Positions 28,509 to 38,918 of a stretch of DNA of 64,000 bases are shown here, piece by piece; within the stretch, counting starts at the first letter, position 1; the number at the start of each line of letters is the position of its first letter. The notes below the pieces were generated by a model. The model was not told where the DNA came from. It did not search any database and saw only the letters and a program-made list of their open reading frames with translations. Source of the DNA: Epithemia pelagica (lineage: Eukaryota > Bacillariophyta > Bacillariophyceae > Surirellales > Surirellaceae); NCBI GenBank assembly GCA_946965045.2, contig OX337242.1, positions 1,674,001 to 1,738,000 on the forward strand, read 5' to 3'. A program made the translations under genes and the position numbers.

Positions 28509-30739
28509 ATGAAGCTCTCCACCTTGTCCATCGCACCTCCTGTTGAAGACGTAGCCGAAGTGGGTACGACCGGATCCGGCCAAGAGACGAATAACAACGA
28601 CCTTAATCGCAGGGAGGAAAAACTGCGATTGCTGGTACAAAGCTTGGCCGAAGAAGTCTCGGAAAGGTTCGTGCCTGCCCCAACTGCAGACGAACGCACT
28701 GTTGATGCTATTAACGGCATCGGTGATTTCAAGACCCGTTGCCGATGGGCCGAGTTCTGGAGAAACGATCACAAGGATCGAGTGGAAACGGAGCAAGCCG
28801 TCTGGGCGAGCTACTACCACAACAATCCAACACTTCTCTCAGACGCCCAATGGGACCGCTCCCTCATGGACCCAGAGTGGCAGTGGCCCGACCCCTTCTC
28901 GAAGAAGAACTACGAAGAAGAACTTGAAGAAGAAGAAAAGAACTTATTCACATCTGGTTTTATGAGCGGCGTGAAACCTGAACACAAAAAGAAGAGCGCC
29001 CCCATCGGTTCAAACGAACTTGAATGCTTCCTAAAGCAAGTTGAAGAGGCTATCATAGCTGAATCCTTAGCCAACAAGAAGAATCGAAACGAGAACAAAC
29101 TCTCACTCGAGTTCAAGGACTTGCTAACCCAACTGAAAGAGCACGACATGGTCGTAATTCCAACGGACAAAACCAACTCCTTTACAATTATGTCTACACG
29201 TCAATACGCAAAAGAGATCAAGATCCACCTCTCCAAAAGCGCCGTCAAAATCCCAAAATCCAAACTCAGCGAAATCGTTGAAAACTGCTACGCATTCCTG
29301 ACCGAACTCGACCCCTACCTCTCCACCAACGAACGGAACTTCCTTAAGGAGAAAATCGAGTCGAAAGCAGTTCCCAATCCGAAAATCCTCGTTAAGAACC
29401 ACAAAAAACAAAACGCCGATGGTACATTCCCAACCCGCCTAGTTGTCCCAGCAACGAATTTCACGGCCGGCTTCCCCAAAATTGGTTACCTTGGAATCAA
29501 ACACCTCCTCGACAAACACGAAGTCGAGTATGGTTCCAAAAACATAATCCAATCATCCGATCTGAAACAGAAACTGGAATCCCTCTCCTTCAACATGTCC
29601 AACTCCACAATTGTGTCGGTAGACGCCGAAGCTATGTACCCGTCCATAAAATTCCAACTAATTTATGACGCGGTTCAATACTACGCTGAGGCTCTACCAC
29701 CCGAGACACACAGGACAATCAACCTTTGTTTGGATCTAATCTTCTTTGGCATGACCAACACGATTATTGCATTCAAAGATGAATACTTCCTATACGACGG
29801 TGATCTAAAACCGGAGGAAAGGGGGCTCACGATTGGAGGGTACGAGTCAGCCTGGCTAGCCGACCTCGTTATTTCGTTCCTACTCGAAGCAACCTACGAC
29901 GCCATGTTCGACCCGATGCACTACTTCGGGATCTACCAAGATGACGGTCTAGCCGTATTCAAAGGGAAACAATCGACTGAAGGAGTTCAAAAGTGGATCG
30001 AAGCTTTTCAACAAGACATCAACAACATCGCTGGCAATGATTTCTTGAAATTCACCGCCACCATTTGGGATCCATTGAACGAACACAACCTGGACTCCAT
30101 CACCAACAAATCAGTGTCAATTGAGAAAACACCAGCCTTTCCCTTCTTGGACATGGAAATGTTTTGGCACAACAACGGAAAATTTGCCTACAAAGTCCAT
30201 CTGAAACCGAACCAACAACTCAAATACCTCAACAGAGGTAGCGCTCACACCCCGGGATGCTTCAAAGCAATCCCAAACGGGGTGATGAAACGCCTGACGA
30301 AACTAACCTCGGTGGACGAAAGCAACCACGACTCCAGACTGGACGAACTCTACCCCGTCCATTTTGCAGCCCTGGAACACTCCAAGCTTGTCAAACCAAA
30401 CTCAACCCCCACCCTAGGCGAACTAGCCAAGAAAATGGAATCGGAAAAACTGGACACGGCCTCACAAGCTCTCAAAAAACGACGCGAGAGAGACCGCAAA
30501 CGAGCGATTTATTTTAAGATTGGGTATTCTGATTTTTGGAAGAAACCAATCCACAAGACGCTCAAGGAAATTAAAAGCCGGTTCCCGTCGTTGTCCTGGT
30601 TGAGGATCTCGATGTCCTATCACCGCTTCACCAACATCCGGGAGCACTTCCAGGGGGATCTCAACTCCAAGTTGAATGACGGCCTACGATCCTTGGACTT
30701 TGAGGATCTTGACTGTAACTGTCGGAACCGTGAAGATAT
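28509..30739 (+). CDS. Penelope-like reverse transcriptase, 3' end lost at Copia A
   Basis: ATG at 28509. After a charged N-terminal region the RT starts with MVVIPTDKTNSFTIM, like the (A/T)DKxN block of Penelope-like elements. Motif A is VSVDAEAMYPSIKF (Asp near residue 370), motif C is FGIYQDDGLAVF (near 475), and the PAFPFLDMEMFW block (near 547) with YLNRGSAHTPGC and NGVMKRLTKLTS completes the fold. The following Lys/Arg-rich linker, an SWLRISMSYHRFTNIREHF stretch and CNC are also typical. No GIY-YIG endonuclease is present. The last codons up to the stop at 30815 are supplied by the LTR of Copia A, so the element is truncated. Its source ORF is otherwise intact. Role: copying of element RNA at DNA ends or nicks, by family knowledge. 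Confidence 0.75.
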
Positions 30740-30986
30740 CGCTGCCTCTAAGTATCCTCTGATTCACTTAGGGCCATGGACCGTTATTACAATGGTCATG
30801 GGATCCCGTCCATAAGAAAGACAATCGTTACATAGGCATCGTCGCCTGGATCCATCGTTCGTCGTTTTGCATTTTGTGAAAGGCGGTTCGATGATGCGTT
30901 GGGCCTAATGGAGTCATGAGGTTTGCGTCTGCGGTCCCCCAAGGTCCCCATCGGTTACATATGCCCGCATGTACAATATTCGAACA
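30740..30986 (-). repeat. Copia A 3' LTR (truncated)
   Basis: Matches the right-hand LTR with one substitution (in GTCGTTTTG versus GTCATTTTG) and ends on the plus strand with CGAACA, the complement of a TGTTCG terminus. It lacks about 49 bases at its outer end compared with the right LTR. The junction with the Penelope-like gene shows the 5-base microhomology GATAT. Confidence 0.8.
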
Positions 30987-31012
30987 CTCCCTCACGCAGC
31001 GTGAAAGTCTGA

Positions 31013-32134
31013 CTACCAGCTCATAATACGCGTGCGATTCCGCTTGAAGGTCTCTTTATCCAGTGCTTTGGTTAAAATATCCGCGGTCTGCAACTCCGTA
31101 TCGCAAGGGAGGATCGTAATCTCTTTCTTCTCTACGTAGGACTTGAAATGAAATAGCTTGGTACAGAGGTATCGGGTGCGTGGTCGATACTTATAGACCG
31201 TAACCAATTCGTAAGCTCCGTTATTGTCTTCAAAAGCTCGACAATGTACTCTGGGTTGTGTCGACAGCACAGGGAAGCCGAGCGATTTCATCTCCTTCGT
31301 AATGTTCATAAGTGGGATGACTGTACGCAATGAAGTAGAGAGACTGATAATTTCCGCTTCCGTTGTGGACAGTGCAATCTCGGACTGTAACTTTGATGCC
31401 CACACTATGGGACAGCCTCCATAAAAGATGACATATCCGGAACGGGATCGGGCCATGTCTGATCGTGGTGTATCTGTCTTGTTGAAGTTGCCACAAAAAT
31501 CGGCATCGGCATAAACGTCAAAATTTTCTTTGTCCGGTGGTTTGAGCACTAGTCCTCGTGATCGTGTACCAGCGAGGTAGCGCCCAATCTGCTTTAATGC
31601 TCGTCCGTGTACCTGCTTTGGATTCGCGGAAAAGCGTGCACATTGATGTACTGCGTAGGATATATCAGGTCGTGTACTTTTCTCGAGGAAATTCAGTTTC
31701 CCGATGACCGAGCGATAGTTGAAGTGTCCATCAAAGGGGTCCCCATCATCATCGGCGCGCATCTTCACTGTGGTTGCTGCCGGCACGTCGCGAGTATTCG
31801 TGTCCGCTGGTAACCGCAGGTCATCAAGGATAGCGTCGATCAGGCAAGTCTGGGAGAGGTGAAGATGTCCGGTCTCTTGTTTTGTAATGTTGACCCCAAG
31901 AAAATCTTCTACCCTGTCTTCATACGTAATCTTAAGCCCAATGTCCTGCATCTGAGTGATGATGTCGTCGAGTTCTTGTGGATCAGGCCCTGTCAAGATG
32001 GAGTCGTCTGTGTACAAGATATAGAGGCTGCGTCCTTTGTAGAAGACACATTCATCATGATCACTCTGTTTGAATCCCACTTGCTCCAATTGCTGTACCA
32101 GGTGTTTATTCCAGAGATCAGGCCCTGTCAAGAT
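31013..32134 (-). pseudogene. Copia A pol, 3' portion: RT end and RNase H
   Basis: Separated from the rest of pol by element B. It begins ILTGPD, repeats 45 codons that include the catalytic YTDD (a 135-bp in-frame tandem duplication, 31981-32115 against the sequence from 32116), then runs through LGVNITKQETGHLHLSQ and the RNase H domain (VYADADFCGNF, GYVIFYGGCPIVWASK, TTEAEIISLS) to the stop at 31013. All frames are open, so damage comes from the insertion and the duplication rather than decay. Confidence 0.85.
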
Positions 32135-32917
32135 TGTTACAATTCTTTCTGAATCGTAGGGACATTGATGCTCGGTAGAGCAGACAATCAGGTAGGTCAC
32201 CAACCGATACAAGCTTCTCAGGGTCAGAGAAGCAAGCAAGTCGAAGTCTATCAGAAGGATAGTCGGGACACAAAAGAAGATGTGATAAATGGTGATATTG
32301 TTAGATTGTGTGTTGATTACTACGATAGGTCTACGTGAAATGTTCGGTCCTGCCAAGGGTCATGTGTCATAGGTTCTTGGCGGCAACAGGTTTGGAATAG
32401 TTGGAGTCGATTCATGTGATGTATATGACATGTATATGTGGACGGATAACATATACAGGGTCAACAGCTCTTGCTTTGGGTTGGCATAGTTGTTTTCATG
32501 GCGCGCAGCTTGTTGACAATTTGGAGATTGTGGGAATGGAAATATGGTCTCGCGTGATCGTGTGTCGTGCTTGGGATACTTAGACCGTTGGGTCGGATAG
32601 ATGCCGACAGCGCTCGGATGTCGCTTGGGCGCGCTCGATGATTTCGGGCGCGTACGCTTAGGGCGTTAGTATAATATCCGAGCAACGGCCAAATTTATGT
32701 CCGTTGTAATACCACACGACCCAGTTTAGTCTTGAGAGTGAGTTCGTCAATCTATTCTCACTTTTCATGATTTGCGAAGAAATATAGGTCGATATAGCGC
32801 GAAGCTAGGGAACATAGCTCAAAGCTAGATGGCATGATGTGATAGCACGAGGCTATGTGACATGGGGAATCGATGAGATGTAGAATCTAACCACCATAGA
32901 CGGTGAGAATTCTAACA
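32135..32917 (-). repeat. Copia B 3' LTR
   Basis: Direct repeat of 39735-40517. It starts TGTTACAATTC and ends GAATTCTAACA on the plus strand. The pol stop codon lies inside its first bases (TGT TAG on the minus strand). Confidence 0.95.
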
Positions 32918-35900
32918 CTCCCCACAACTTGTCGTTTCAGCCTTGTCATCATTGGATTTGTTGAGGTCTTGAACTTCTCCTTTCCAAAACAACAATGGCT
33001 TGAGCATGGGCCAAATAGATACGAAATCCCAATGTTTGCTAAGGATATCGGCAGGGTTGGTCTTTCCATCTTTCCAGTAGAATGCAACATACTTTGCTGC
33101 GATGGCTTCACGAACTCGGTGGTATGACAGAAGATGGTGTCTCTTGGATAGTATGGAATGAGGAACGGTTGCATTGAGCACAACAGATCTGTTATCTCCG
33201 TACATGTAACTTCGCTCTCGGATAGGTACTCCAAGGTAGCGGAGAGAATGTCGTAATTCTGTAATCTGATCTATTGCTGTCCTTGCAGCCACAAACTCGG
33301 ATCCATAGGTAGCAGTTTCCACCGTGCTCTGTCTCTTGCTGTACCAGTCAATAGGTGTTCCGTTCAACAAATGTAGAACAGCAGTGACGGATTTACCAGT
33401 GACTATGTCATGCATGAGATTGGCATCAACATAATGAGTTGTGGTAACATAGCGGCCAAGAGGTGTTGGGCAGTCTTCAGGAATACGTTCACTTGCATTC
33501 GAATAGACAGTGCGAGTCCAATCAAATTCTTGGGTAGGAAGACTTGAATAATCAGGCTCTCCAATCCTAAATCTGATTGCGCCTTCTGGGAGATGTGCAA
33601 GGTATCCATAGATACGCTTGGCTCTATCAAGATGTCCTTTCCTCGGAGCAGCACGAAAGCGTGATAGCGTCATTGTAGCGGTGAAGACGTCGAAACGACC
33701 AATAGTGATCACCCATTGGAGTTGTCCAATCAGAGTTTGGAAATGGCTAGTACCTTCTTCATCAAGGAGCTCAGAATCATCCAATTCAGGATGGTCTCCA
33801 CCAATAAGAGGTGTTTTGGCTTTCTTGGGTTTCTCCTTGAAGATTCGTTCGAAAGTGTCCATCATCTTACCAATGTAGCGTCTTGGATCTGCTACTAATG
33901 TTCCATCAGAATCCTTGGTGTAACAACATCCCAAGTGGAAATCAATAGGTCCATCTCCTTTGAGTTTGAAGTTGTATTTCTCCTTCAGGATCTTGCAGAT
34001 ATTCCCAGGGTCAGTAGAAATAATGGCTAAGTCATCAACGTATACGGCAATGTATTCGTAACAGTCTTCTCCAGGTGCTTTCCTCATCCAGATATCCGGA
34101 TCTGCTTTGCTTGGTGAAAATCCCATGTCTGTCAAAACATCGAATAAGACATCATGCCAGCGTGCGCCTGATGACTTCAATCCATAAAGTGCCTTGTATA
34201 TAATCAGGATGTGACCTTCTAATTCCTTGAATTCAGGTCCTGCGACAATGAAAATTTTCTCCCCTGTCAAGGCTTCCAGATATGCGTTTCCAATATCTGC
34301 TCCCCATATTTCCAAGTCATTCAAAGTACCCAGGAATAAGGCAATGCGGAGGTTGCGAATGGAAACAACACCTGAATAGATTGTCTCAACAGGTTCTTTT
34401 GTGAGATGTCCATCTGCGACAAGTCTTGCTTTATGTCGTCCATCATGTTTTACGTCAAAGACAAGATGTACACGTATCTTATGATATCCTTCAGGTGCAT
34501 TGGATACTTTCCCTTTAATGAAGATGGCTTTCCCAAAATCCTTGAATGTCTTGTAGGACTGGATCTGTGACAATTCTAGTTCCGTTGCATCCTGCCACTT
34601 TGTGTTGCCATGTTGTTTATCAAGAGCGACAGCTTCCTCATAATTGCGTGGTACTTGGAATCCAAACTTATACTTGACGGAATGGTGAACTTGTTTAATC
34701 CTTGACTGTTTGGCTGCTCGAATGAGACGTTTGCTTGTTTTGACATAACGTTTCAAATGCTTCCATCCAGGTTCGTTGAGTAAATCATGTTTCTTTCCAT
34801 AAATTGCTACAGTGATCGGATCATCATTGGCGATGAGTGATAAAGGTTCATAGGTAGTCTCCCCAGTTTCCCAATCAACAAGCAAATTATATTTGCTCCC
34901 CTTGTAATCTGGATCAGTTGTGTTCAGTGGGCCTTGATGGGCGATGACGTCCCTGAACCTGAAAAGATTATCTCCAGAGGTTTGAGCTTGGTTATCTCGT
35001 TCGATATACTCCATGAGTTGATTATAGGATATCATCTCATCAACATCAGAATTTGTCTTTCGGTAGATGTACTTGACACGTTCTTCCTGTTTCGTTGCTT
35101 CTTCATTAAGATCAATGACTCGTTTGATGACACGTGCACGGTGTCGCTCCCCATTTTCTTCTGTGTCGCTTAGGAATGTGCGTCCTATCATGTCGTCAAA
35201 ATCGATCGTGGGCATTGGTTTGGATGGATCTTCACTATCACTGCGAATGAAGACAGTGTCAGCTTGCTTATCATTGTCATCCTTCTCAGACATATCCTCC
35301 CCTGAAGGTCGATCCACACGTAGGTTAGGTGTAGTGGATTCAACACGGCGAACGGCAGAACGGTAGATTATCTGGTTATCCTGGGTGAGAATCTTCCAAG
35401 TAAAAGAATCACCAACGTTGTGAGCAAAACCAACCCAGTGGCCAAGTTTCTCATCAGAAGAGGATGGATATGAACCAGAATTGGGTTCAGCGGGGTCGAC
35501 ACGGTAGTAAACCTCATCCCAGAAAGGAAAGAACAAGAGATGAGTAATGTCGGGTGGGCGTCCAGAGAGAGCCTCAAGAGGAGTGCGACCGGAATGGGTG
35601 GGTGATGACGTATGGTTCAATAAGTCACAGACATACTCAAGGCAAAGAAGCCAGGTGTTGGCAGGGCAACCAGTGGCATTCATGAGAGCGTTGGTCATAC
35701 GTTTAACGGTCTGGTAACGGTTTTCAGCCTTATTCTGGTGTTGATGATAAGGTTCGGATCGATACTCCCCAATAAGCAAAGTGCGAAGAATGTCTTTGAC
35801 CTTTTGAGAGATGAGAGATGAACCACCATCACTGATAAGAGTCTCCATGGCACCACGAAACCGGATGTTGTCCTGAAGAGTATTGACAAACTGTTTGGTT

Positions 35901-37813
35901 GACTTGATCCCATAGATATCAGTAACCAGAGTATGTCGACCAACAAAGATTTGTGCGACTTTACCTCCATGGTCAACAGCAGGGGTGTCGGAGAAAACCG
36001 AGTCCGTAGCAACGGGTTCATGACGTCGAGGTATATTAAGGACCGGATTGCGAGCCTTGAAATGTTTCTTGAGGGTGTCGTGGTCAAAAGTAATGCTACC
36101 ATTACGTGTAGTGTGCTTGAACGTAGCAGCAATAACATCTTCAGATTGCCAACCAAAGAATGGACGGAACTTCTTCCAGTCATACGCTTCCTGGTAACGA
36201 CGGTGGACAGAGGCATGAAGTGTAGGATCATTACCTTCTGCGTCAGCGTAGATAGAAAAGAAAGGTGCGTCGTCAGGGCCATGATCGTATGGGAGATCCA
36301 AAAGGAGATTGAGGTTACAAACAACACGATCAGTGTACTCCCCATAGTTGTCATATGGATGGTTCGACATACTACCATCAGTCTTGACGTGTTTCCAATC
36401 AGGATCATTGTCAGAGGGTGTGGGAGAATGCGAATGGTCCAGAACACCAGGATCCCATGTGTCGGGTGACGTGAAGATGATCTGAGGTAAGGTATCCATG
36501 TCATCGTCGCTGGGGATACCCAAGGAGTGGATGTAGGCTAACCCATCCTTGATGTGAAGAGGTATAGCACGACCATCAAGTGTAGTGATGCGTGGTTTAC
36601 CATCAACTTTAACAGATCGTTCATCAACAGCAAGTCCGAAATGCTCGAATTGACCAGGAGCATGGATAGATAAGCCCTTTCCATAATAAGCATATTCATT
36701 GAAGATGCCGACAATAGGTCCATCATTGGTCTCAAACTTTGCGGCACATGTGACGACAGGAAGTCCAGTAAGTTCATGGTTATCAATACCCACAATAGTG
36801 ATATGGCGACCAGTCTTAGAAAGGATGCGCATGTCAGAACCAGCAAGTCCTCCATTAGCACCACGGTCAATCAATTGATTTCCTGGTAAAGTAGATTTCC
36901 TGGAAAACAGATAGCGTGGAACATGTCCTGCTTGTTTATGCATGTTGGCTTTGAAAGTAACCTTCTTGCTCGTCTTGGACTTGGCGTTAGAAAGAACACT
37001 AGTCAGGTCAGTTGCCGGGTGATTGATATCAGTCGTCATGGCTTGGTTGATAAATTGTGTAACCGGATCTGAATCATCTGGATGCTCAGAGACTACGCCA
37101 GGTGAGTCGTCATCAGATGCAACTTGGTTGGGGTCAGGATCAGGTTCCGGATCAATGTCGAGGGCATGTGTTTGCACTTTCCTCGGTGTTGTTGATGAAG
37201 GTGCTTGAATCATCTTGTTATACTCAATGATCAACTTGCGATCTTCTTCAGAAAGTTTGAACCATAGGTCACGCGGTAGACTAACCTTGGACGAAGAGGA
37301 TGGAGATTCAGATGTCGCTGTGGTGTTGTGGACATGATACTCCATATCATCTTGTGAGGTTATGTCAGCATCTGCATCTTGGCCATATAGTGATTCATGT
37401 TGTTTGACATGTCGATGGCGACTATGAACAGATGACTGGGTTGCTTGATCATGGTCATAAGCTGCGTCTAGAAGGAGACGGAAGTATGATTGATAGCAAA
37501 GGGATTTTGCACCGGATTTGGTGTTCACCACATTATCCAAGATCTTGACTCGGCGGAGATCAGGTACCTTTTCTACAGCTTGCATGAGGAAAGTCATCCT
37601 GGTATGATCAGGGATGCGATCAGACAATGTCACTAGATTGTCTAGCAAACGTAGCTGCTCTTGAAAGTGTAGAAGAAATTGACGTGTTGTTCCGCGCCAT
37701 GCGTCGTCAAGACGTAGATTGGAAATGTAGTTGGTTAAACGGAGGACCTTCGTTTTGCTAGGTCGGATTCGGTATGCAAAGAGTGTAACTTCTGCAATAC
37801 GGCACGCGCATCT
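32912..37813 (-). CDS. Copia B polyprotein: protease, integrase, RT, RNase H
   Basis: The frame is open from 37813, overlapping gag by 79 bases in the -1 frame, to TAG at 32914-32912 inside the 3' LTR. No ATG begins it near gag, so expression by -1 frameshifting is inferred, although no classic slippery heptamer was seen (GCAAAAC is the nearest run). Domains in order: a gag-like tail (RLTNYISNLRLDDAWRGTT), a divergent protease (LIDRGANGGLAG in place of D[ST]GA), integrase core (TDIYGI, SDGGSSL, KAENRYQ for D, D, E), RT (ADIGNAYLEA, then IAVYVDDLAII) and RNase H (HYVDANLMHDI, GTPIDWYSKRQ, TYGSEFVAART). Total about 1630 codons. The ORF is uninterrupted, so the element may be active. Confidence 0.9.
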   Translation of the reverse strand, partial: RCACRIAEVTLFAYRIRPSKTKVLRLTNYISNLRLDDAWRGTTRQFLLHFQEQLRLLDNLVTLSDRIPDHTRMTFLMQAVEKVPDLRRVKILDNVVNTKSGAKSLCYQSYFRLLLDAAYDHDQATQSSVHSRHRHVKQHESLYGQDADADITSQDDMEYHVHNTTATSESPSSSSKVSLPRDLWFKLSEEDRKLIIEYNKMIQAPSSTTPRKVQTHALDIDPEPDPDPNQVASDDDSPGVVSEHPDDSDPVTQFINQAMTTDINHPATDLTSVLSNAKSKTSKKVTFKANMHKQAGHVPRYLFSRKSTLPGNQLIDRGANGGLAGSDMRILSKTGRHITIVGIDNHELTGLPVVTCAAKFETNDGPIVGIFNEYAYYGKGLSIHAPGQFEHFGLAVDERSVKVDGKPRITTLDGRAIPLHIKDGLAYIHSLGIPSDDDMDTLPQIIFTSPDTWDPGVLDHSHSPTPSDNDPDWKHVKTDGSMSNHPYDNYGEYTDRVVCNLNLLLDLPYDHGPDDAPFFSIYADAEGNDPTLHASVHRRYQEAYDWKKFRPFFGWQSEDVIAATFKHTTRNGSITFDHDTLKKHFKARNPVLNIPRRHEPVATDSVFSDTPAVDHGGKVAQIFVGRHTLVTDIYGIKSTKQFVNTLQDNIRFRGAMETLISDGGSSLISQKVKDILRTLLIGEYRSEPYHQHQNKAENRYQTVKRMTNALMNATGCPANTWLLCLEYVCDLLNHTSSPTHSGRTPLEALSGRPPDITHLLFFPFWDEVYYRVDPAEPNSGSYPSSSDEKLGHWVGFAHNVGDSFTWKILTQDNQIIYRSAVRRVESTTPNLRVDRPSGEDMSEKDDNDKQADTVFIRSDSEDPSKPMPTIDFDDMIGRTFLSDTEENGERHRARVIKRVIDLNEEATKQEERVKYIYRKTNSDVDEMISYNQLMEYIERDNQAQTSGDNLFRFRDVIAHQGPLNTTDPDYKGSKYNLLVDWETGETTYEPLSLIANDDPITVAIYGKKHDLLNEPGWKHLKRYVKTSKRLIRAAKQSRIKQVHHSVKYKFGFQVPRNYEEAVALDKQHGNTKWQDATELELSQIQSYKTFKDFGKAIFIKGKVSNAPEGYHKIRVHLVFDVKHDGRHKARLVADGHLTKEPVETIYSGVVSIRNLRIALFLGTLNDLEIWGADIGNAYLEALTGEKIFIVAGPEFKELEGHILIIYKALYGLKSSGARWHDVLFDVLTDMGFSPSKADPDIWMRKAPGEDCYEYIAVYVDDLAIISTDPGNICKILKEKYNFKLKGDGPIDFHLGCCYTKDSDGTLVADPRRYIGKMMDTFERIFKEKPKKAKTPLIGGDHPELDDSELLDEEGTSHFQTLIGQLQWVITIGRFDVFTATMTLSRFRAAPRKGHLDRAKRIYGYLAHLPEGAIRFRIGEPDYSSLPTQEFDWTRTVYSNASERIPEDCPTPLGRYVTTTHYVDANLMHDIVTGKSVTAVLHLLNGTPIDWYSKRQSTVETATYGSEFVAARTAIDQITELRHSLRYLGVPIRERSYMYGDNRSVVLNATVPHSILSKRHHLLSYHRVREAIAAKYVAFYWKDGKTNPADILSKHWDFVSIWPMLKPLLFWKGEVQDLNKSNDDKAETTSCGEC

Positions 37814-38598
37814 TCATCATGTTCATGTTCACGTACATAGGCTCGACCTTGGTCAGTCTGAATGATACGGACAAGAACGGAGTAAAGAAATACTTGTTGC
37901 TCTTGAAAAAGTTCTTCGGCATACTCATCATCATGGGGTGGTGTGTATTTGAAATTCAGAACGTTGGATAGGCCTTGAGCCTTAGCTGTAGTCTTGAATA
38001 CACGCCAGAATGAATCGTAGTATCGTTCATCCTTGAATACCTCATATGCAGTTGCGTCGCGCTTAGTTCCCTTTTTGAATGCTGTAAGGTCTTGTTGAGA
38101 TTGAGATGCGGCAGTAACTGTGCTGACAGATTTCACAGATGACGGTGACTTCATTGGCGAGACTGGGACTTGGCTAGGTGGTCCCTTAGAGAAATCTGTG
38201 TTGATCCTCCAAGTGTTGAACTCTTTCCTCGTTAGGTTCATCCAGTCGCTATTGGATAGCTCGTCTTGAATTTCATTGGTCTTGTATATGGCCCAATAAG
38301 CCAAGAGCTTGATCTGCTGTCTTGTGGGGCCTTGTAGGTCATGTGTCTGTTTATTGACCTTGTATTGTGTCAGTTCCTTCATGGATTCCTCGGTATTAGT
38401 TTGCATATACGAGATAACATGGGTAATGTTCTCAAAACCATGGTATTTCATCCACTTCATTAAGTAGTCGGCCCTTTCTTTGGTAAAGAATTGGCAGACA
38501 GTAAATATGATGTGGTCGAATAGGTCTGTGTCCGAGATATTGTCTTGGTTATCTTCTCCCTTAGGAGTCGTAGGTGTCTTGGGTGATTGAGGATCCAT
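37735..38598 (-). CDS. Copia B gag-like protein
   Basis: A 287-aa ORF from ATG at 38598. It has a helical N-terminal half (HIIFTVCQFFTKERADYLMKWMKYHGF), a Ser/Pro linker (SPMKSPSSVKSVS) and a second helical segment (YDSFWRVFKTTAKAQGL) ending with Lys/Arg residues. No CCHC zinc knuckle is visible. The location just before pol and the matching composition identify it as gag of a CoDi-type Copia. It presumably packages element RNA. Its stop is embedded in the pol frame. Confidence 0.8.
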   Translation of the reverse strand: MDPQSPKTPTTPKGEDNQDNISDTDLFDHIIFTVCQFFTKERADYLMKWMKYHGFENITHVISYMQTNTEESMKELTQYKVNKQTHDLQGPTRQQIKLLAYWAIYKTNEIQDELSNSDWMNLTRKEFNTWRINTDFSKGPPSQVPVSPMKSPSSVKSVSTVTAASQSQQDLTAFKKGTKRDATAYEVFKDERYYDSFWRVFKTTAKAQGLSNVLNFKYTPPHDDEYAEELFQEQQVFLYSVLVRIIQTDQGRAYVREHEHDEDARAVLQKLHSLHTESDLAKRRSSV

Positions 38599-38918
38599 GG
38601 TGTTATTTGGTTGGTTCGATGTTTATTTAATGTGCGGTGTGATGTGGTTTATTTAATGTGTGATGTGATGTGAACCCGGATGTACCACGTGTGCCACGTA
38701 TGTACCACGTATATGATACCCGGATGTGTGTTGTGATGTGCGACTCCTGGAAATTTCCGTTGATTCCGACAAATTTTCGCCGAGTTTCAACAAATTTTCG
38801 CCGAATTTTCGCGATTTGACGGGAATGTGTGGCGTGTTGTGCGACCAAGGGTACCCGGATGTGCGTTGAGTTTAAGTCTTGGAAAGGTTTTGAGAGGACG
38901 GGAGTTAACTATGAGTAA
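38599..38918. other. Spacer between extra ORF and gag of Copia B
   Basis: No ORF of note. It contains repeated short motifs: GATGTG runs, CCACGT three times near 38685-38712, and two copies of ACAAATTTTCGCCGA near 38769 and 38789. These may act in translation or packaging; that is speculation. Confidence 0.5.

Noticed and set aside
32401-32685. Two short ORFs inside the Copia B LTR (also at 40001-40285)
   Set aside because: Present in both LTRs only because these are identical; composition is not coding-like.
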